A stretch of 64,000 bases of DNA from CAYFVU01 sp964346645 (GCA_964346645.1 CAYFVU010000007.1:1-64000), one strand, 5' to 3'. Shown: positions 35,367 through 44,056, counted from the stretch's first letter. The notes: generated by a model not told the origin, from the sequence alone. Numbers and translations: made by a program.

Positions 35367-35490
35367 ACATCATCCCCCATACGTGTTTATGAAATAAGCT
35401 TCGCTTACTTGTATGATAAACGTGCTTTCCGCTCTCCTCAAGTAGGAACGAAAAAGAAACTCATCAGCAAAGAAACTCATCAGCCGTGAA
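35367..35490. promoter_or_regulatory. Region between aldo/keto reductase and PFK genes
   Basis: It holds a perfect 2x16-bp tandem repeat (AAAGAAACTCATCAGC, 35453-35484) just after the reductase stop. Nearer PFK there is a small stem TAAGC-TTC-GCTTA (35395-35407) flanked by GTTTAT and ATAAAC arms. No confident -35/-10 pair is seen. The stem may be an operator for pfk. Confidence 0.35.
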
Positions 35491-36342
35491 TTATAGGCCG
35501 ATCGAGGCGAAGAACTCCTCGAAGTCGTCGGGACTCGGCCCCACCATCACCTGATTGCGATCGAGAGCATCGATCTCGTCCATCTCCTGTTGAGAGAGGC
35601 TGAAATCGAAGATGTCCGCATTTTCTCGTATACGAGAGGGGGTCGCCGATTTCGGGATTGTGATGATGTCGTGCTGCAGATCCCAACGCAGTACGATCTG
35701 CGCCGGGCTCTTGTCGTGGGCCGCGGCTATACTCGAGAGCGTGGCATCTTCGGTGACCGCGCCGCGCATGAGGGGGCCCCAGGCTTCGACGGCGATGCCG
35801 TGCTCCCGGCAGTAGCTTCGGAGCTGCGGTTTGGCGAGGTAGGGATGGAGCTCCACCTGGTTCAGTGCCGGTACTACCGAGCTTTCTCTGCGCAGTACCT
35901 CGAGGTGCTCGGGATTGAAGTTGCAGACGCCGATGGCCCGCACGGCTCCCTCTTCGTAGAGCTCCTCCATAGCGCGCCAAGTCTCCACGAAGGTCTCGGC
36001 CACCGGCCAGTGGATGAGGTAGAGATCCAGGTATTCGACCCGCAGCTTCTCTCGGCTCTTCTCGAATGCCTCCCGGCAGCGCCGGAACCCCTGGTCGCTG
36101 TTCCAGACCTTCGTGGTGATGAAGAGTTCATCCCGTGGAACCGCAGTCTCCTCCAGGATCTCTCCAACGGTCGCCTCGTTGCCGTAGATCGTTGCGGTGT
36201 CGAAACTCCGGTAGCCGGTCTCTATGGCTGTCTCCAGGGCCGCCCGGCCCTTCGCGGAGTCGTCTATCCGGAACACTCCGAATCCCAGTCTCGGGATGTG
36301 CACGCCGTTGTTCAACTCTTTCGTGTCCTGTATCGAGTTCAT
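35491..36342 (-). CDS. Aldo/keto reductase (AKR5-like)
   Basis: 283 residues from the ATG at 36342 (GGAGGC upstream); a longer in-frame start at 36387 lacks one. The catalytic tetrad is recognisable: Asp and Tyr in SFDTATIYGNE, Lys in ITTKVWN, His in LIHWPV. The C-terminal NADPH-binding IPKSATPSRIRENADIFDF is also family-typical. It reduces aldehydes, such as 2,5-diketogluconate or methylglyoxal in relatives, with NADPH in the cytoplasm. Substrate unknown. It reads towards pfk, 124 bp away, so co-transcription is uncertain. Confidence 0.92.
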   Translation of the reverse strand: MNSIQDTKELNNGVHIPRLGFGVFRIDDSAKGRAALETAIETGYRSFDTATIYGNEATVGEILEETAVPRDELFITTKVWNSDQGFRRCREAFEKSREKLRVEYLDLYLIHWPVAETFVETWRAMEELYEEGAVRAIGVCNFNPEHLEVLRRESSVVPALNQVELHPYLAKPQLRSYCREHGIAVEAWGPLMRGAVTEDATLSSIAAAHDKSPAQIVLRWDLQHDIITIPKSATPSRIRENADIFDFSLSQQEMDEIDALDRNQVMVGPSPDDFEEFFASIGL

Positions 36343-36518
36343 AGTGCCTCCAATACGAAGTATAGCGGCCGACAAATGGCCGGTCAAACATCTGTGCCGT
36401 ATATGCAGAGAGGGCGAAAAAAACTATACTCCCCATGTACGAACCATACTAAAGCGGGTTTTCGTGCCCGGGTTTCAGCTTCTAAGCGTTTTTTTGAAGG
36501 TCGAGAAAGGATGTCTCT

Positions 36519-37364
36519 ATGGTCTATCTTCTTTCAGCTATCGTATTCGGAACTCTCATCGGTCATATTTTCAAACTCCGCGACCGCGTGGGGAGCTCCA
36601 CCTATGCGATTCTCCTGGTCAACTACATCGTCGCCATCGGCATCAGCGCGGTGCAGGTGCGGAACATGGATTTCGGACCGCGTCCCGTAGGGGCGGTATC
36701 GCTCGCAGTAAGCCTCGGCGTGCTCTTCGTGCTGTGCTACGCACTCATGAACCACACCATCCGGAAACTCGGCGTTTCGATATCGGTAAGCCTCACACGC
36801 CTCTCGGCGGTGCTTCCCACCCTCGGCTCCATTCTCCTCTTCGGAGAGCAGGTCAAGCTGCTCCAAGTCCCGGGGCTCGTGCTGGCCTTCGCGGTCCTTC
36901 CCCTCTCGGCTCAGGAGCTTCCTTCGCGAAGCAACATACGTCGTCTCCTCCACGGCGGACTCGGCTGGGGGCTGCTCCTCTTCTTCGCCATGGGGGTGAA
37001 CGACTTTATCTTCAAGATAAAGGGGGAGCTCTTCAGAAGCGTCGACTACAGCAGCTTTCTGCTGGTAGTCTACCTGGTTGCTTTTACCTTCTGTCTGTTC
37101 GAGGTCCTGCGCAGGCGTATCTCCATCTCGCGTAGCGCAGTGCTGCTGGGGACCGCCCTTGGTGCGGTAAACTATGCGACCGCCGCGAGCATCATGGCGG
37201 CGATGGAAGTGCTGCCCGGCATGTTCGCCTATCCTATTAACGGCGTGGGAGTCATCCTCCTCACCTCGGTCACCAGTCTCTTCCTGTGGCGGGAGAAACT
37301 GCGTTCCCACAACTACATCTTCATCGTAGGGGCCGTTCTCGCAATCTGGCTGATCAATCTCTGA
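36519..37364 (+). CDS. DMT-superfamily (EamA-like) transporter
   Basis: 281 residues with ten predicted membrane helices in two repeats. The first repeat includes YLLSAIVFGTLIGHIFKL and ISVSLTRLSAVLPTLGSILLFGEQ (the EamA-typical end of a repeat); the second ends with YPINGVGVILLTSVTSLFLWREKL. Such proteins export or import metabolites; substrate unknown. GAAAGGATG precedes the ATG. Short intergenic spaces isolate it from both neighbours. Confidence 0.82.
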   Translation: MVYLLSAIVFGTLIGHIFKLRDRVGSSTYAILLVNYIVAIGISAVQVRNMDFGPRPVGAVSLAVSLGVLFVLCYALMNHTIRKLGVSISVSLTRLSAVLPTLGSILLFGEQVKLLQVPGLVLAFAVLPLSAQELPSRSNIRRLLHGGLGWGLLLFFAMGVNDFIFKIKGELFRSVDYSSFLLVVYLVAFTFCLFEVLRRRISISRSAVLLGTALGAVNYATAASIMAAMEVLPGMFAYPINGVGVILLTSVTSLFLWREKLRSHNYIFIVGAVLAIWLINL

Positions 37365-37418
37365 TCTGTCCGTTGCGCAGAATCCGGATTGCGGGAATGC
37401 AAAAGTTGGATTAATTGG

Positions 37419-37447
37419 TTTATTAACTCGAAAAAACAAATTACACT
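37419..37447 (+). promoter_or_regulatory. Possible leaderless promoter of the 37454 membrane gene
   Basis: TACACT (37442-37447) lies 6 nt before the ATG (AGACTA between, no ribosome site). The -35 is poor (TTTATT at 17 bp), so this assignment rests mainly on the -10 and its spacing. Confidence 0.4.
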
Positions 37448-37453
37448 AGACTA

Positions 37454-38059
37454 ATGGTAGACGGTAAATGGCTGTGCGGGTACCGGACCGGTAGGAAACT
37501 GTATTGGCCGATCGTGGTTGGAATTGCGGTAATCCTCGGGGTATTCAACGCTGCATTGGGCTATACGAATACGTACCTCTTCCGTCTCCCCCTCTTCCTC
37601 GACACCATAGGAACTCTCGTGTCGACCGCCCTGTTCGGACTCCTTCCAGGCCTCGTCACCGCCGTGGTGACGCATGTGGTGCCGCATCTCGTGCCGTTCA
37701 TGGCCAGCGACTTCATCCAGTGGGTATTCTGCAGCATTGCCTCGGTCCTCACGCTCCGGCTCTTTATGCGGTACGATATGTTTGATACCATGCCCCACGC
37801 CATTGCGGTTTCCGTGGCGGTAACGTTGGCCAATGCACTCGTGGGGGCGGCCACAGCGGTATTCTTCTTCTCGGGGCTGACCGCACATCCCGTAGACTAC
37901 CTGATGACCGGTTTTCTCACCATCGGCCAAAACATCCTCAGCGCATCCTTCTGGTCGAGGATACCGGTAAATCTCATCGACAAGGGAATTGCCGTTTTTA
38001 TCGCCTTTGGGCTGTACAAGTGGTGCCGGAGTAGAGAAGAGGGGAAAGAGGACGAATGA
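37454..38059 (+). CDS. ECF-transporter S-component-like membrane protein
   Basis: 201 residues with about six membrane helices. LFLDTIGTLVSTALFGLLPGLVTAVVTHVV near residues 49-78 (LFLDTIGTLVSTALFGLLPG is the diagnostic part) is the arrangement seen in S components that bind vitamins or metals for energy-coupling-factor transporters. No EcfA or EcfT genes are in the window, so any ECF module would be encoded elsewhere. It overlaps the next gene by 4 bp. Substrate unknown. Confidence 0.7.
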   Translation: MVDGKWLCGYRTGRKLYWPIVVGIAVILGVFNAALGYTNTYLFRLPLFLDTIGTLVSTALFGLLPGLVTAVVTHVVPHLVPFMASDFIQWVFCSIASVLTLRLFMRYDMFDTMPHAIAVSVAVTLANALVGAATAVFFFSGLTAHPVDYLMTGFLTIGQNILSASFWSRIPVNLIDKGIAVFIAFGLYKWCRSREEGKEDE

Positions 38060-38733
38060 AAACGAGCGATGTTCTGTCTCTGCTGTTTGTGGGGGCAGTA
38101 GTACTCTTCTTCGTACACCCGTTTACCTACGAGGCCTATACCTATGCCTATGCACGGGCCCCGATGCTGCTCTCGTTTCTCAAATTCGCCGTGCTCGCTA
38201 CCTTCGGCGAGATGCTGGTGGCGCGCTTGAGGAGGGGAGCTTATCTTCCCGCCCGATTCGGCCTGCGCCCGAAGGCGCTGGTGTGGGGAATCCTGGGCGT
38301 GTTCATTTGGATCGCATTCGGCATATTCTCCCACGGAGTAACGGCGCTCTTCTTCTCCGAAACGAGCGTGATCACCCGTGCAGCCGCAGAGGCCGGCGCC
38401 ACTGCATCGGTTGGTGCGAAGCTGCTCAACGCCTTCTCGATCTCGCTCTTCATGAACATCATATTCGCCCCGATAATGATGTTTACGCACCATCTGACCG
38501 ATACCTACATCGCGCAGAACGGCGGAAGGTTCCCGCTCGCGGGCTTTCGCATGATTCCTCTGTTGGAGTCAGCGGATTGGCAGAGGATGTGGGGCTTCGT
38601 CTACAAGAAGACTATTCCCGTCTTCTGGATTCCGGCGCACACTATCACCTTCCTTCTTCCAGAGGAACTGCGGGTGCTCTTTGCCGTCGTGCTCTCCGTT
38701 TTCCTCGGCCTCCTCCTCACGATAAAGAAGTAA
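38056..38733 (+). CDS. Mpv17/PMP22-like bacterial membrane protein
   Basis: 225 residues with four to five membrane helices. The C-terminal stretch WGFVYKKTIPVFWIPAHTI, then FLLPEELRVLFAVVLS, is the conserved signature of bacterial Mpv17/PMP22-like proteins, and FGEMLVARLRRGAYLP lies near residue 50. Eukaryotic Mpv17 is a channel of mitochondria and peroxisomes; the bacterial role is unknown. Translationally coupled (ATGA) to the S-component-like gene, so the two probably work in one membrane process. Confidence 0.75.
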   Translation: MKTSDVLSLLFVGAVVLFFVHPFTYEAYTYAYARAPMLLSFLKFAVLATFGEMLVARLRRGAYLPARFGLRPKALVWGILGVFIWIAFGIFSHGVTALFFSETSVITRAAAEAGATASVGAKLLNAFSISLFMNIIFAPIMMFTHHLTDTYIAQNGGRFPLAGFRMIPLLESADWQRMWGFVYKKTIPVFWIPAHTITFLLPEELRVLFAVVLSVFLGLLLTIKK

Positions 38734-38784
38734 GATTTTTTCAAAATGGTAATTTTGAGAGCACCTCAAGTGAAAAGAGTTCTG

Positions 38785-39216
38785 CTATTCGGTGAGGGAG
38801 GGCTTGTCCATGAAATCGGGAAAACGGTAGGTAATGGTCCCGTCGTCTTCCACCTCCATGCGGGCATACCCGCGGTCGGAGAGGTCGGATAGCACCTTCT
38901 CGGTCTCCTCGAGGGAGAGACTCGACTCGAGGGATGCGGTGGTGACGGTAAGGGCCCCCCTCTTTGCCTTCGCGAGCTTGAGGATTTCCTTCTCCTTTTT
39001 GATCCGCGCCTCCTTGCTGTTCTCCTTCGGCCGCTTTGCGGCAGAGGGGCCGGCGTACCTGGCAACGAGGCCTCTGACGAGGGGGATGAAACCGGCGAAT
39101 ATGAGGGGAAAGATCCAGAACCAGCCGCCGATGCGGAAGTAGAGAATCGCGAAGAGGAGGGTAAAGGCGGCACCGGAGATGAGCTCTTCCTGTGAACCCT
39201 TCTTGTGCTGTTTCAT
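38785..39216 (-). CDS. Two-helix membrane protein with C-terminal winged-helix-like domain
   Basis: 143 residues. Two membrane helices near residues 12-28 and 32-50 form a hairpin, followed by a basic linker (RPKENSKEARIKKEKEIL) and a domain at about 80-135 with the pattern of a degenerate winged helix (LTVTTASLESSLSLEETEKVLSDLSDRGYA, then a hydrophobic wing). It may sense something at the membrane, but there is no named family I can assign. It is read from a leaderless-type promoter. Confidence 0.6.
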   Translation of the reverse strand: MKQHKKGSQEELISGAAFTLLFAILYFRIGGWFWIFPLIFAGFIPLVRGLVARYAGPSAAKRPKENSKEARIKKEKEILKLAKAKRGALTVTTASLESSLSLEETEKVLSDLSDRGYARMEVEDDGTITYRFPDFMDKPSLTE

Positions 39217-39222
39217 GTGCCT

Positions 39223-39251
39223 AACCTACTACGAAGAGACCGTTTCGGCAA
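39223..39251 (-). promoter_or_regulatory. Probable leaderless promoter of the 39216 gene
   Basis: On the minus strand TTGCCG (39251-39246), 17 bp, TAGGTT (39228-39223), then 6 nt (AGGCAC) to the ATG. Confidence 0.45.
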
Positions 39252-39276
39252 GCGGTGAATGTTTGGCCTCTTCTGT

Positions 39277-40662
39277 TTAACTGAGATCCTTGGCTGTGGC
39301 TGCGGCCCGATGTCCATACCACGCGCGTAGGGCACTTCGCAGCGCGAGAGAGAGAATGAGCGGTAACGCGGCCGCCGGGATCGACTGTGGGAGAAGGAAG
39401 CTCGAGAGGAGGAAGAGCCCTGAGATCATTGCAGCTGCGGTAAAGTAGATGGAAACGGTTCGGCTGCGCCGCGCGAGTCGGAAGGAGAGAAAGCCGGCGA
39501 CGATGTGAGGTGGCCATGCCCAGATAATGTTGAGGTTATTCGTCGTCATCTCGTATCCCGAGAGAGTCCAGAGGAGGACCATGGCGATGCCGAGAAAGCC
39601 TGCTATGGCGAAGAGGATTCCGTCGGCTGCTCCTGCGATCCTCGAGAAGCGGAGCTTCGTCACGGAGATGAGAATGAGCAGCGCTGCAAAGAGCCAGAGC
39701 GCGGCGATAGGGGGGAACGGCGGCGGCTGAGGGTCGCTCCGCCTCTGACGGTAGACGAAGCCGCTTCCCGCCTCGAGTTCCCTCCCCTCTCTTCTGCTTC
39801 CTTTCTCTTCTTCCTGACGGCCCGCAGTAGTATTCTCGGAGCTTTCGGTCATGACCACACGGGCCTCCTCGATCGCATCCATGAGCTGGAAGGGAAGGTA
39901 GAGCCTGTCCCCGAGGCGCGGCTGCCGGTCGGAGGGAATCCCGAACATCAGGTTTATACCCAGGTGCACGTACGGGGTCGCCCGGAGATAGGGGGAGATC
40001 TCCTCGCGAAAGCTCTTCTGTTGCTGGGGGATGCGATAGACCAGCTTCTCTCCGAAGAGGAGGGTAAAGAGGTCGCGTACACGCGTGGTGCAGTTATCGA
40101 AGAAGAAGTCGTAGATGTAGACGCGGTTCTCGGGCAGGCCGTTGTAGGAGAGGAAGCGGTAGAGCCGCTGCTTCTCTCCCCAGGTGAGGCCGAGCTCCTG
40201 CTCAACGATGCTGCGGTCCTCGTAGCTCTTGTAGAAGTTATAGGCGCGTTCGGTGTCTATGACCCCGAGCATGAACGGGAGGTAGCCGGAGACGAAGTTG
40301 GGTACGAAACCCGAGTCGAAGGGTACCGACGACTGGCCGTAGTTGAAGAGGCGGTCCACACCTATTGAAGGATCCCATATCCTGATGGCCGTGTGTCCGA
40401 AGGTCGAGTAGAGCGCCTCTCCCGGATAGATGGTTACCATGGATATTTCGGCTCCGGGACTGAGCAGCGGGTTAGGCGAGAAATTATCCGGGATCGAGAG
40501 CGAGGGGAGCGACCCGACCCTGGCGGCATCGGCGGTAATCGAGACCTTAGCTTTCTGATGCTCTCCTGACAGAGCTTCGGCTGTTGCTCCGAAGGGCATG
40601 GAGAGAGAGAATACACAGCAGATGATCATGAACCCGGCGGCTGAAAGAATGCGCGTACTCAT
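39277..40662 (-). CDS. DUF4105 (Lnb N-terminal-like) periplasmic/membrane protein
   Basis: 461 residues. Residues 1-30 are a signal sequence. The DUF4105 domain covers about 50-260, with GEALYSTFGHTAIRIWD, a Cys in FDNCTTRVRDL and other conserved positions; this thiol-protease-like fold has His, Asp and Cys that may be catalytic. After a low-complexity Glu/Gly/Arg stretch (about 280-300) come four to five membrane helices to the C-terminus. Possibly a membrane-anchored peptidase or amidase acting on the envelope; function unproven. GGGAGG precedes the ATG. Confidence 0.8.
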   Translation of the reverse strand: MSTRILSAAGFMIICCVFSLSMPFGATAEALSGEHQKAKVSITADAARVGSLPSLSIPDNFSPNPLLSPGAEISMVTIYPGEALYSTFGHTAIRIWDPSIGVDRLFNYGQSSVPFDSGFVPNFVSGYLPFMLGVIDTERAYNFYKSYEDRSIVEQELGLTWGEKQRLYRFLSYNGLPENRVYIYDFFFDNCTTRVRDLFTLLFGEKLVYRIPQQQKSFREEISPYLRATPYVHLGINLMFGIPSDRQPRLGDRLYLPFQLMDAIEEARVVMTESSENTTAGRQEEEKGSRREGRELEAGSGFVYRQRRSDPQPPPFPPIAALWLFAALLILISVTKLRFSRIAGAADGILFAIAGFLGIAMVLLWTLSGYEMTTNNLNIIWAWPPHIVAGFLSFRLARRSRTVSIYFTAAAMISGLFLLSSFLLPQSIPAAALPLILSLALRSALRAWYGHRAAATAKDLS

Positions 40663-40723
40663 CCTCCCGTAGCTTACAGAGTTCTTCTCTGCCGTGTAAA
40701 GTCATTTTTTTGCTTTTCGGCCC

Positions 40724-41866
40724 CTATCTTCTCCCTCGCGTTTTTTTGCTCTGGGGTCGCTCTCCGACTTCGACTGTTCTGCGGATCTTGTCGCCGCTTC
40801 TGTAGAGGGTGAGCTCGACACTGTCGCCGACGCGTACCTCGTTTTCGAGGTAGGCAATGAGGTCTTTGTATCTGTCGACATCCTGTCCTTCGATGCCTGT
40901 GATGATGTCGCCTCCGACCGGAAGCCGCATGTTGCCTATGCGTATCTCTCTTCGTCCGCCGCGAAGGCCGGACTCGTCAGCGGGACTATTGTTCAAGATT
41001 TGAACGATAAGCACCCCCTTTTCGACGGGGACATTTACGTCTGCACGATTCAATATCTTCGAGAGTCCGGGATTGAGGTTGAGGGACTGGATACCGAGCC
41101 ACGGATGGGGGTAGTGCCCCTCCTCTATGAGAGCCGGCACCACCTTCTTGACGATGTTCGACGAGATGGCGAAGCCGATACCGGCACTCGCCCCGCTCGG
41201 ACTGATGATGGCGGAATTGACGCCGATTACCTCACCCTCGAGGTTCATCAGTGGGCCGCCGGAATTACCCGGGTTGATCGGCGTGTCGGTCTGAATTGCC
41301 TCGCTGATGAAACTGCCGTTCGGACTCTTTATCATGCGGCCGAGGGCCGAGATTACGCCGAAGGTGAGTGTCTGATCGAAGCTGAAGGGATTGCCCATCG
41401 CCACGACGAACTCGCCCACGTTGAGTATCTCGGAGTTCCCGAGCTCGAGCGGTGCGGGCAATCCTTCGCCCTCGATCTCGAGGACGGCGATGTCCGTAAG
41501 CGGATCCGTACCGACTATTTCGGCCTCATACGATCGCCCCTTGCCGAGGGTGACGGTGATTGTTTTCGCATTCTTTATGACGTGGTAGTTGGTGACCACG
41601 TGGCCGTTATCGTCGTAGAGAAAGCCTGAGCCCGCACCCTTTTGGGTAGTGGGCATGTTGAACATCCCTACCGTCAGGGCCTTTGTGGTTATGTTTGCTA
41701 CTGCATTGTGGGTTTTTTGGTAGACCTGTTCGACTTCGTTCTGCAGCCTCTGTACTGATGGAGCCGTTTGCGCATACGCCTCGAATTGAGGAATGAAGAG
41801 GAGTGCTGCGGCGAGAACGAATGCAACCATCGTACCGTTTCTTACCAGTTCTTTTCTTTTTAACAC
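40724..41866 (-). CDS. HtrA/DegP-family serine protease with PDZ domain
   Basis: 380 residues. The GTG at 41866 is chosen: AAGGAGGC lies 5 nt upstream and codons before it have no start signal. A signal anchor covers residues 10-30. The trypsin-like domain has His in VVTNYHVIKNA, Asp in DPLTDIAVLE and Ser in PINPGNSGGPLMN, so the triad is complete. One PDZ domain (about 275-370) includes the glycine loop of HtrA proteins and ends in a basic tail. It degrades or refolds damaged periplasmic proteins. Compare the inactive relative at 56253. Confidence 0.92.
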   Translation of the reverse strand: MLKRKELVRNGTMVAFVLAAALLFIPQFEAYAQTAPSVQRLQNEVEQVYQKTHNAVANITTKALTVGMFNMPTTQKGAGSGFLYDDNGHVVTNYHVIKNAKTITVTLGKGRSYEAEIVGTDPLTDIAVLEIEGEGLPAPLELGNSEILNVGEFVVAMGNPFSFDQTLTFGVISALGRMIKSPNGSFISEAIQTDTPINPGNSGGPLMNLEGEVIGVNSAIISPSGASAGIGFAISSNIVKKVVPALIEEGHYPHPWLGIQSLNLNPGLSKILNRADVNVPVEKGVLIVQILNNSPADESGLRGGRREIRIGNMRLPVGGDIITGIEGQDVDRYKDLIAYLENEVRVGDSVELTLYRSGDKIRRTVEVGERPQSKKTRGRR

Positions 41867-41885
41867 GAAAGCCTCCTTCGATTTA

Positions 41886-41914
41886 AGTATAATAAGGAGA
41901 ACAGTAGGAGTAAA
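41886..41914 (-). promoter_or_regulatory. Promoter of the htrA-like gene
   Basis: On the minus strand TTTACT (41914-41909), 17 bp, TATACT (41891-41886). A conventional leader with AAGGAGGC follows before the GTG. Confidence 0.5.
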
Positions 41915-41981
41915 ATTTGCCTCCCTTTTTACCCCTCTCAAGGTCCTGAACCGGCTAATGGTCCTTACTCGACTAATAGCC

Positions 41982-42761
41982 CTACTTCGCCTTCGCCGCG
42001 GCCAGTTCGGTTTTTGCGGCCTTTGCGAGCAAGAGACTGTCCATGGAAACGGTGATGTAGCGGAAACCCTCTTCGGATCGTCGGTAGGCGGCCTCTCCGC
42101 TTCCTACGAAAATCCCGGCGGCCTTTCCGTTTTTCTCGCAAGCCTCCACGATCCGGCGCTCAGCCTCCTGTATTTTCGGATGCTCGACCTGACCGGGTAT
42201 TCCGAGAGAATGGGAGAGGTCGAAGGGACCGAGAAAGATCACGTCTATCTCCGGCACCCCCGCAACTGCATCGAGGGCCTCGAGCCCCTCGCTGCTCTCG
42301 CACTGGACGACTATGAGCAGCTCCTCGGCGGTGCGTGCGAAGTACTCGTCGACGGCCATGGCGCCGTAGTTCGCGGCTCTAGGCATGGCCAGTCCCCTGT
42401 GGCCCTTCGGATAGTAGTGGGCCGCCCGGACTATGCCTTCGGCGGACTCCTGTGTTCCGACCTGAGGAACCTGTAGACCGGCGGGGCCGATGTCGAGGGA
42501 TTTGAGAATGGTCGCATCAGCCGAATCGGGTACCCGCACGACCGAGGGCACTCCCCTCGCATCGCAGGCACGCACCAGATCCAGGGCGGTTTCCACCGAC
42601 CAGGGGCCGTGTTCGGTGTCGATCACGAGGAAGTCGAAACCCGCAAGCGCCATGATCTCGGTCGAATCGGCGCTCCCGAGAGAGACGAAACTGCCGTACA
42701 CGGTGCCGCCCTCTTTCAGCTGCTGTGAGAGTGACGTATTCGCCTGCGCTTCTCTCTTCAT
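41982..42761 (-). CDS. HpcH/HpaI-family aldolase
   Basis: 259 residues, (beta/alpha)8 fold of the phosphoenolpyruvate/pyruvate superfamily. It shows FDFLVIDTEHGPWS (Glu/His near residue 50), GLQVPQVGT, the metal-binding Glu in VVQCESSEGLEAL and the Asp in IDVIFLGPFDLSHSLG. It cleaves or forms 2-keto-3-deoxy or 4-hydroxy-2-oxo acids with divalent metal; the exact substrate cannot be assigned. AGGAGGA precedes the ATG. A single gene upstream of htrA on the same strand. Confidence 0.9.
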   Translation of the reverse strand: MKREAQANTSLSQQLKEGGTVYGSFVSLGSADSTEIMALAGFDFLVIDTEHGPWSVETALDLVRACDARGVPSVVRVPDSADATILKSLDIGPAGLQVPQVGTQESAEGIVRAAHYYPKGHRGLAMPRAANYGAMAVDEYFARTAEELLIVVQCESSEGLEALDAVAGVPEIDVIFLGPFDLSHSLGIPGQVEHPKIQEAERRIVEACEKNGKAAGIFVGSGEAAYRRSEEGFRYITVSMDSLLLAKAAKTELAAAKAK

Positions 42762-42808
42762 ATTCTGTCCTCCTGCGATGAGCTCTCAGGAGTATCCTAT
42801 CGCCGCTT

Positions 42809-43504
42809 TCACCCGAGAATCAAGTCCAGCCACACCGGGGTCAAGACCGCGGTCACGATGCCGTTCAGGCAGATGGCCAGGCCCGCCGCAGCGCCCTCCG
42901 CCTCACCTTCCTCCAGAGCCCGAGCCGTGCCGATGCCGTGCGCGGAGTTGCCCATGGCCAGGCCGAACGGTATTCCGGTTACGATGCCGAAGAGTCTGAG
43001 CAGTGACGGGCCGGTGATGGCACCGAGAATGCCGGTGGCCACTACAACCGCCGCGGTCAGAGAGGGGTTGCCTCCGGTCGTCTCTACGATGCTGATGGCT
43101 ATGGGAGTGGTGACCGATTTCGGTGCAAGTGAACGTGTGATCTCATTAGGTACTCCCGCGAGCACGAGGGGTAGGGTAACGGAAACGATGCCGGCCGCTC
43201 CGGCGAACAGAGTTGTGGCGAGGATGGCGGGTGCGCTCTCGCCCAGCTCTTTCAGACGGTCGTAGAGCGGGAGGCCGAGGGCTACCACCGACGGACCGAG
43301 GAGAAAGAGCAGGTATCTGCCTCCGAGCTGATAGGTCTCGTAATCGATTTCCAATGCGGAGAGGATAGCAATCACTGCCGCCACGGATACCAGCACGGGG
43401 TGGAGGAGAAACAAGCCGGTTCGCCTGTACAGTTTCTGTGCCGCAGCGTACAGCCCGATGGTGATAGTCAGCGCAAAGAGCGGGCTAAAGATGAGCTCAT
43501 CCAT
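42809..43504 (-). CDS. lrgB: LrgB/CidB-family membrane protein
   Basis: 231 residues with seven or eight membrane helices. LGPSVVALGLPLYDRLKEL, LAPKSVTTPIAISIVETTGG and GNSAHGIGTARALEEGEAEG are the characteristic LrgB stretches. With LrgA it forms a holin-like or metabolite-export system affecting murein hydrolase activity, overflow metabolism or pyruvate uptake in other bacteria. Overlaps lrgA by 8 bp. Confidence 0.92.
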   Translation of the reverse strand: MDELIFSPLFALTITIGLYAAAQKLYRRTGLFLLHPVLVSVAAVIAILSALEIDYETYQLGGRYLLFLLGPSVVALGLPLYDRLKELGESAPAILATTLFAGAAGIVSVTLPLVLAGVPNEITRSLAPKSVTTPIAISIVETTGGNPSLTAAVVVATGILGAITGPSLLRLFGIVTGIPFGLAMGNSAHGIGTARALEEGEAEGAAAGLAICLNGIVTAVLTPVWLDLILG

Positions 43505-43856
43505 GAGGACTTCCCTCGCGACGGCGCTTCGTGGAGAGGGCCCGTTGGATGAGGCCCGAGGAGAGGAGCACGACGAGGTAACTGATCAAGATCGAGAAGC
43601 TCATTAAGGGCCAATAGCTCTTGAGCAGCGATGTGTGGGCCATCAGTCCCACGCCTGCGGGCACGAAGAAGAGTGCCAGGTGGTCGAGCAGGAAGCCGGC
43701 TGCTCCCTCTATCCACCTGCGCTTGACCAGTCCTGTTGCGAGCCCTCCCGCCAGCATCAGCATCCCCAGCACGTTTCCCGGCATGGGCACTCCGGCGAGG
43801 CTCAATGCCTCTCCCGCGAGGAGGAAGAGCAGCAGCAGCGCGAAACCACCTATCAT
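43497..43856 (-). CDS. lrgA: LrgA/CidA-family holin-like protein
   Basis: 119 residues with four membrane helices. GVPMPGNVLGMLMLAGGLATG near residues 22-42 (GVPMPGNVLGMLML is the diagnostic part) and LFFVPAGVGLMAH are LrgA signatures. First gene of the lrgAB pair. TATACT (43870-43865, minus strand) lies 8 nt before the ATG with a poor -35, so its leader would be almost absent. A MITE-like element inserted only about 45 bp upstream may have replaced an older promoter. Confidence 0.9.
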   Translation of the reverse strand: MIGGFALLLLFLLAGEALSLAGVPMPGNVLGMLMLAGGLATGLVKRRWIEGAAGFLLDHLALFFVPAGVGLMAHTSLLKSYWPLMSFSILISYLVVLLSSGLIQRALSTKRRREGSPHG

Positions 43857-43900
43857 ATCGACTCAGTATACCAGTCCCTTCACAACAGGGGCAAACTCTT

Positions 43901-44056
43901 TTTTTAGTGGGTCAAATCTTGCATTTGACTCTGAGGCAGCTCTCATTACTACATTTTATGTGTGAATCTTCCTACTGATAGAGCCACACATATTCTGTTT
44001 TTCTCCTCGATGGGCGAGGGATTCTACTGCCGATGCAAGATTTGACCCACTAAAAA
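43901..44056. mobile_element. 156-bp MITE-like element with 24-bp perfect terminal inverted repeats
   Basis: The outer ends TTTTTAGTGGGTCAAATC (43901 onward) and its exact complement (to 44056) are identical over 24 bp, enclosing 108 bp with no credible gene. No clear target-site duplication is visible, though runs of T on both sides blur the edges. The right arm supplies the last Phe codon and the TAG stop of the DA1-like gene. It could instead be the ends of a deleted insertion sequence. A terminator role is unlikely because of the 108-nt loop. Confidence 0.65.

Noticed and set aside
43901..44056. Rho-independent terminator formed by the 24-bp inverted ends
   Set aside because: The loop would be 108 nt, far longer than real terminators. 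A transposon-like origin explains the perfect long ends better.
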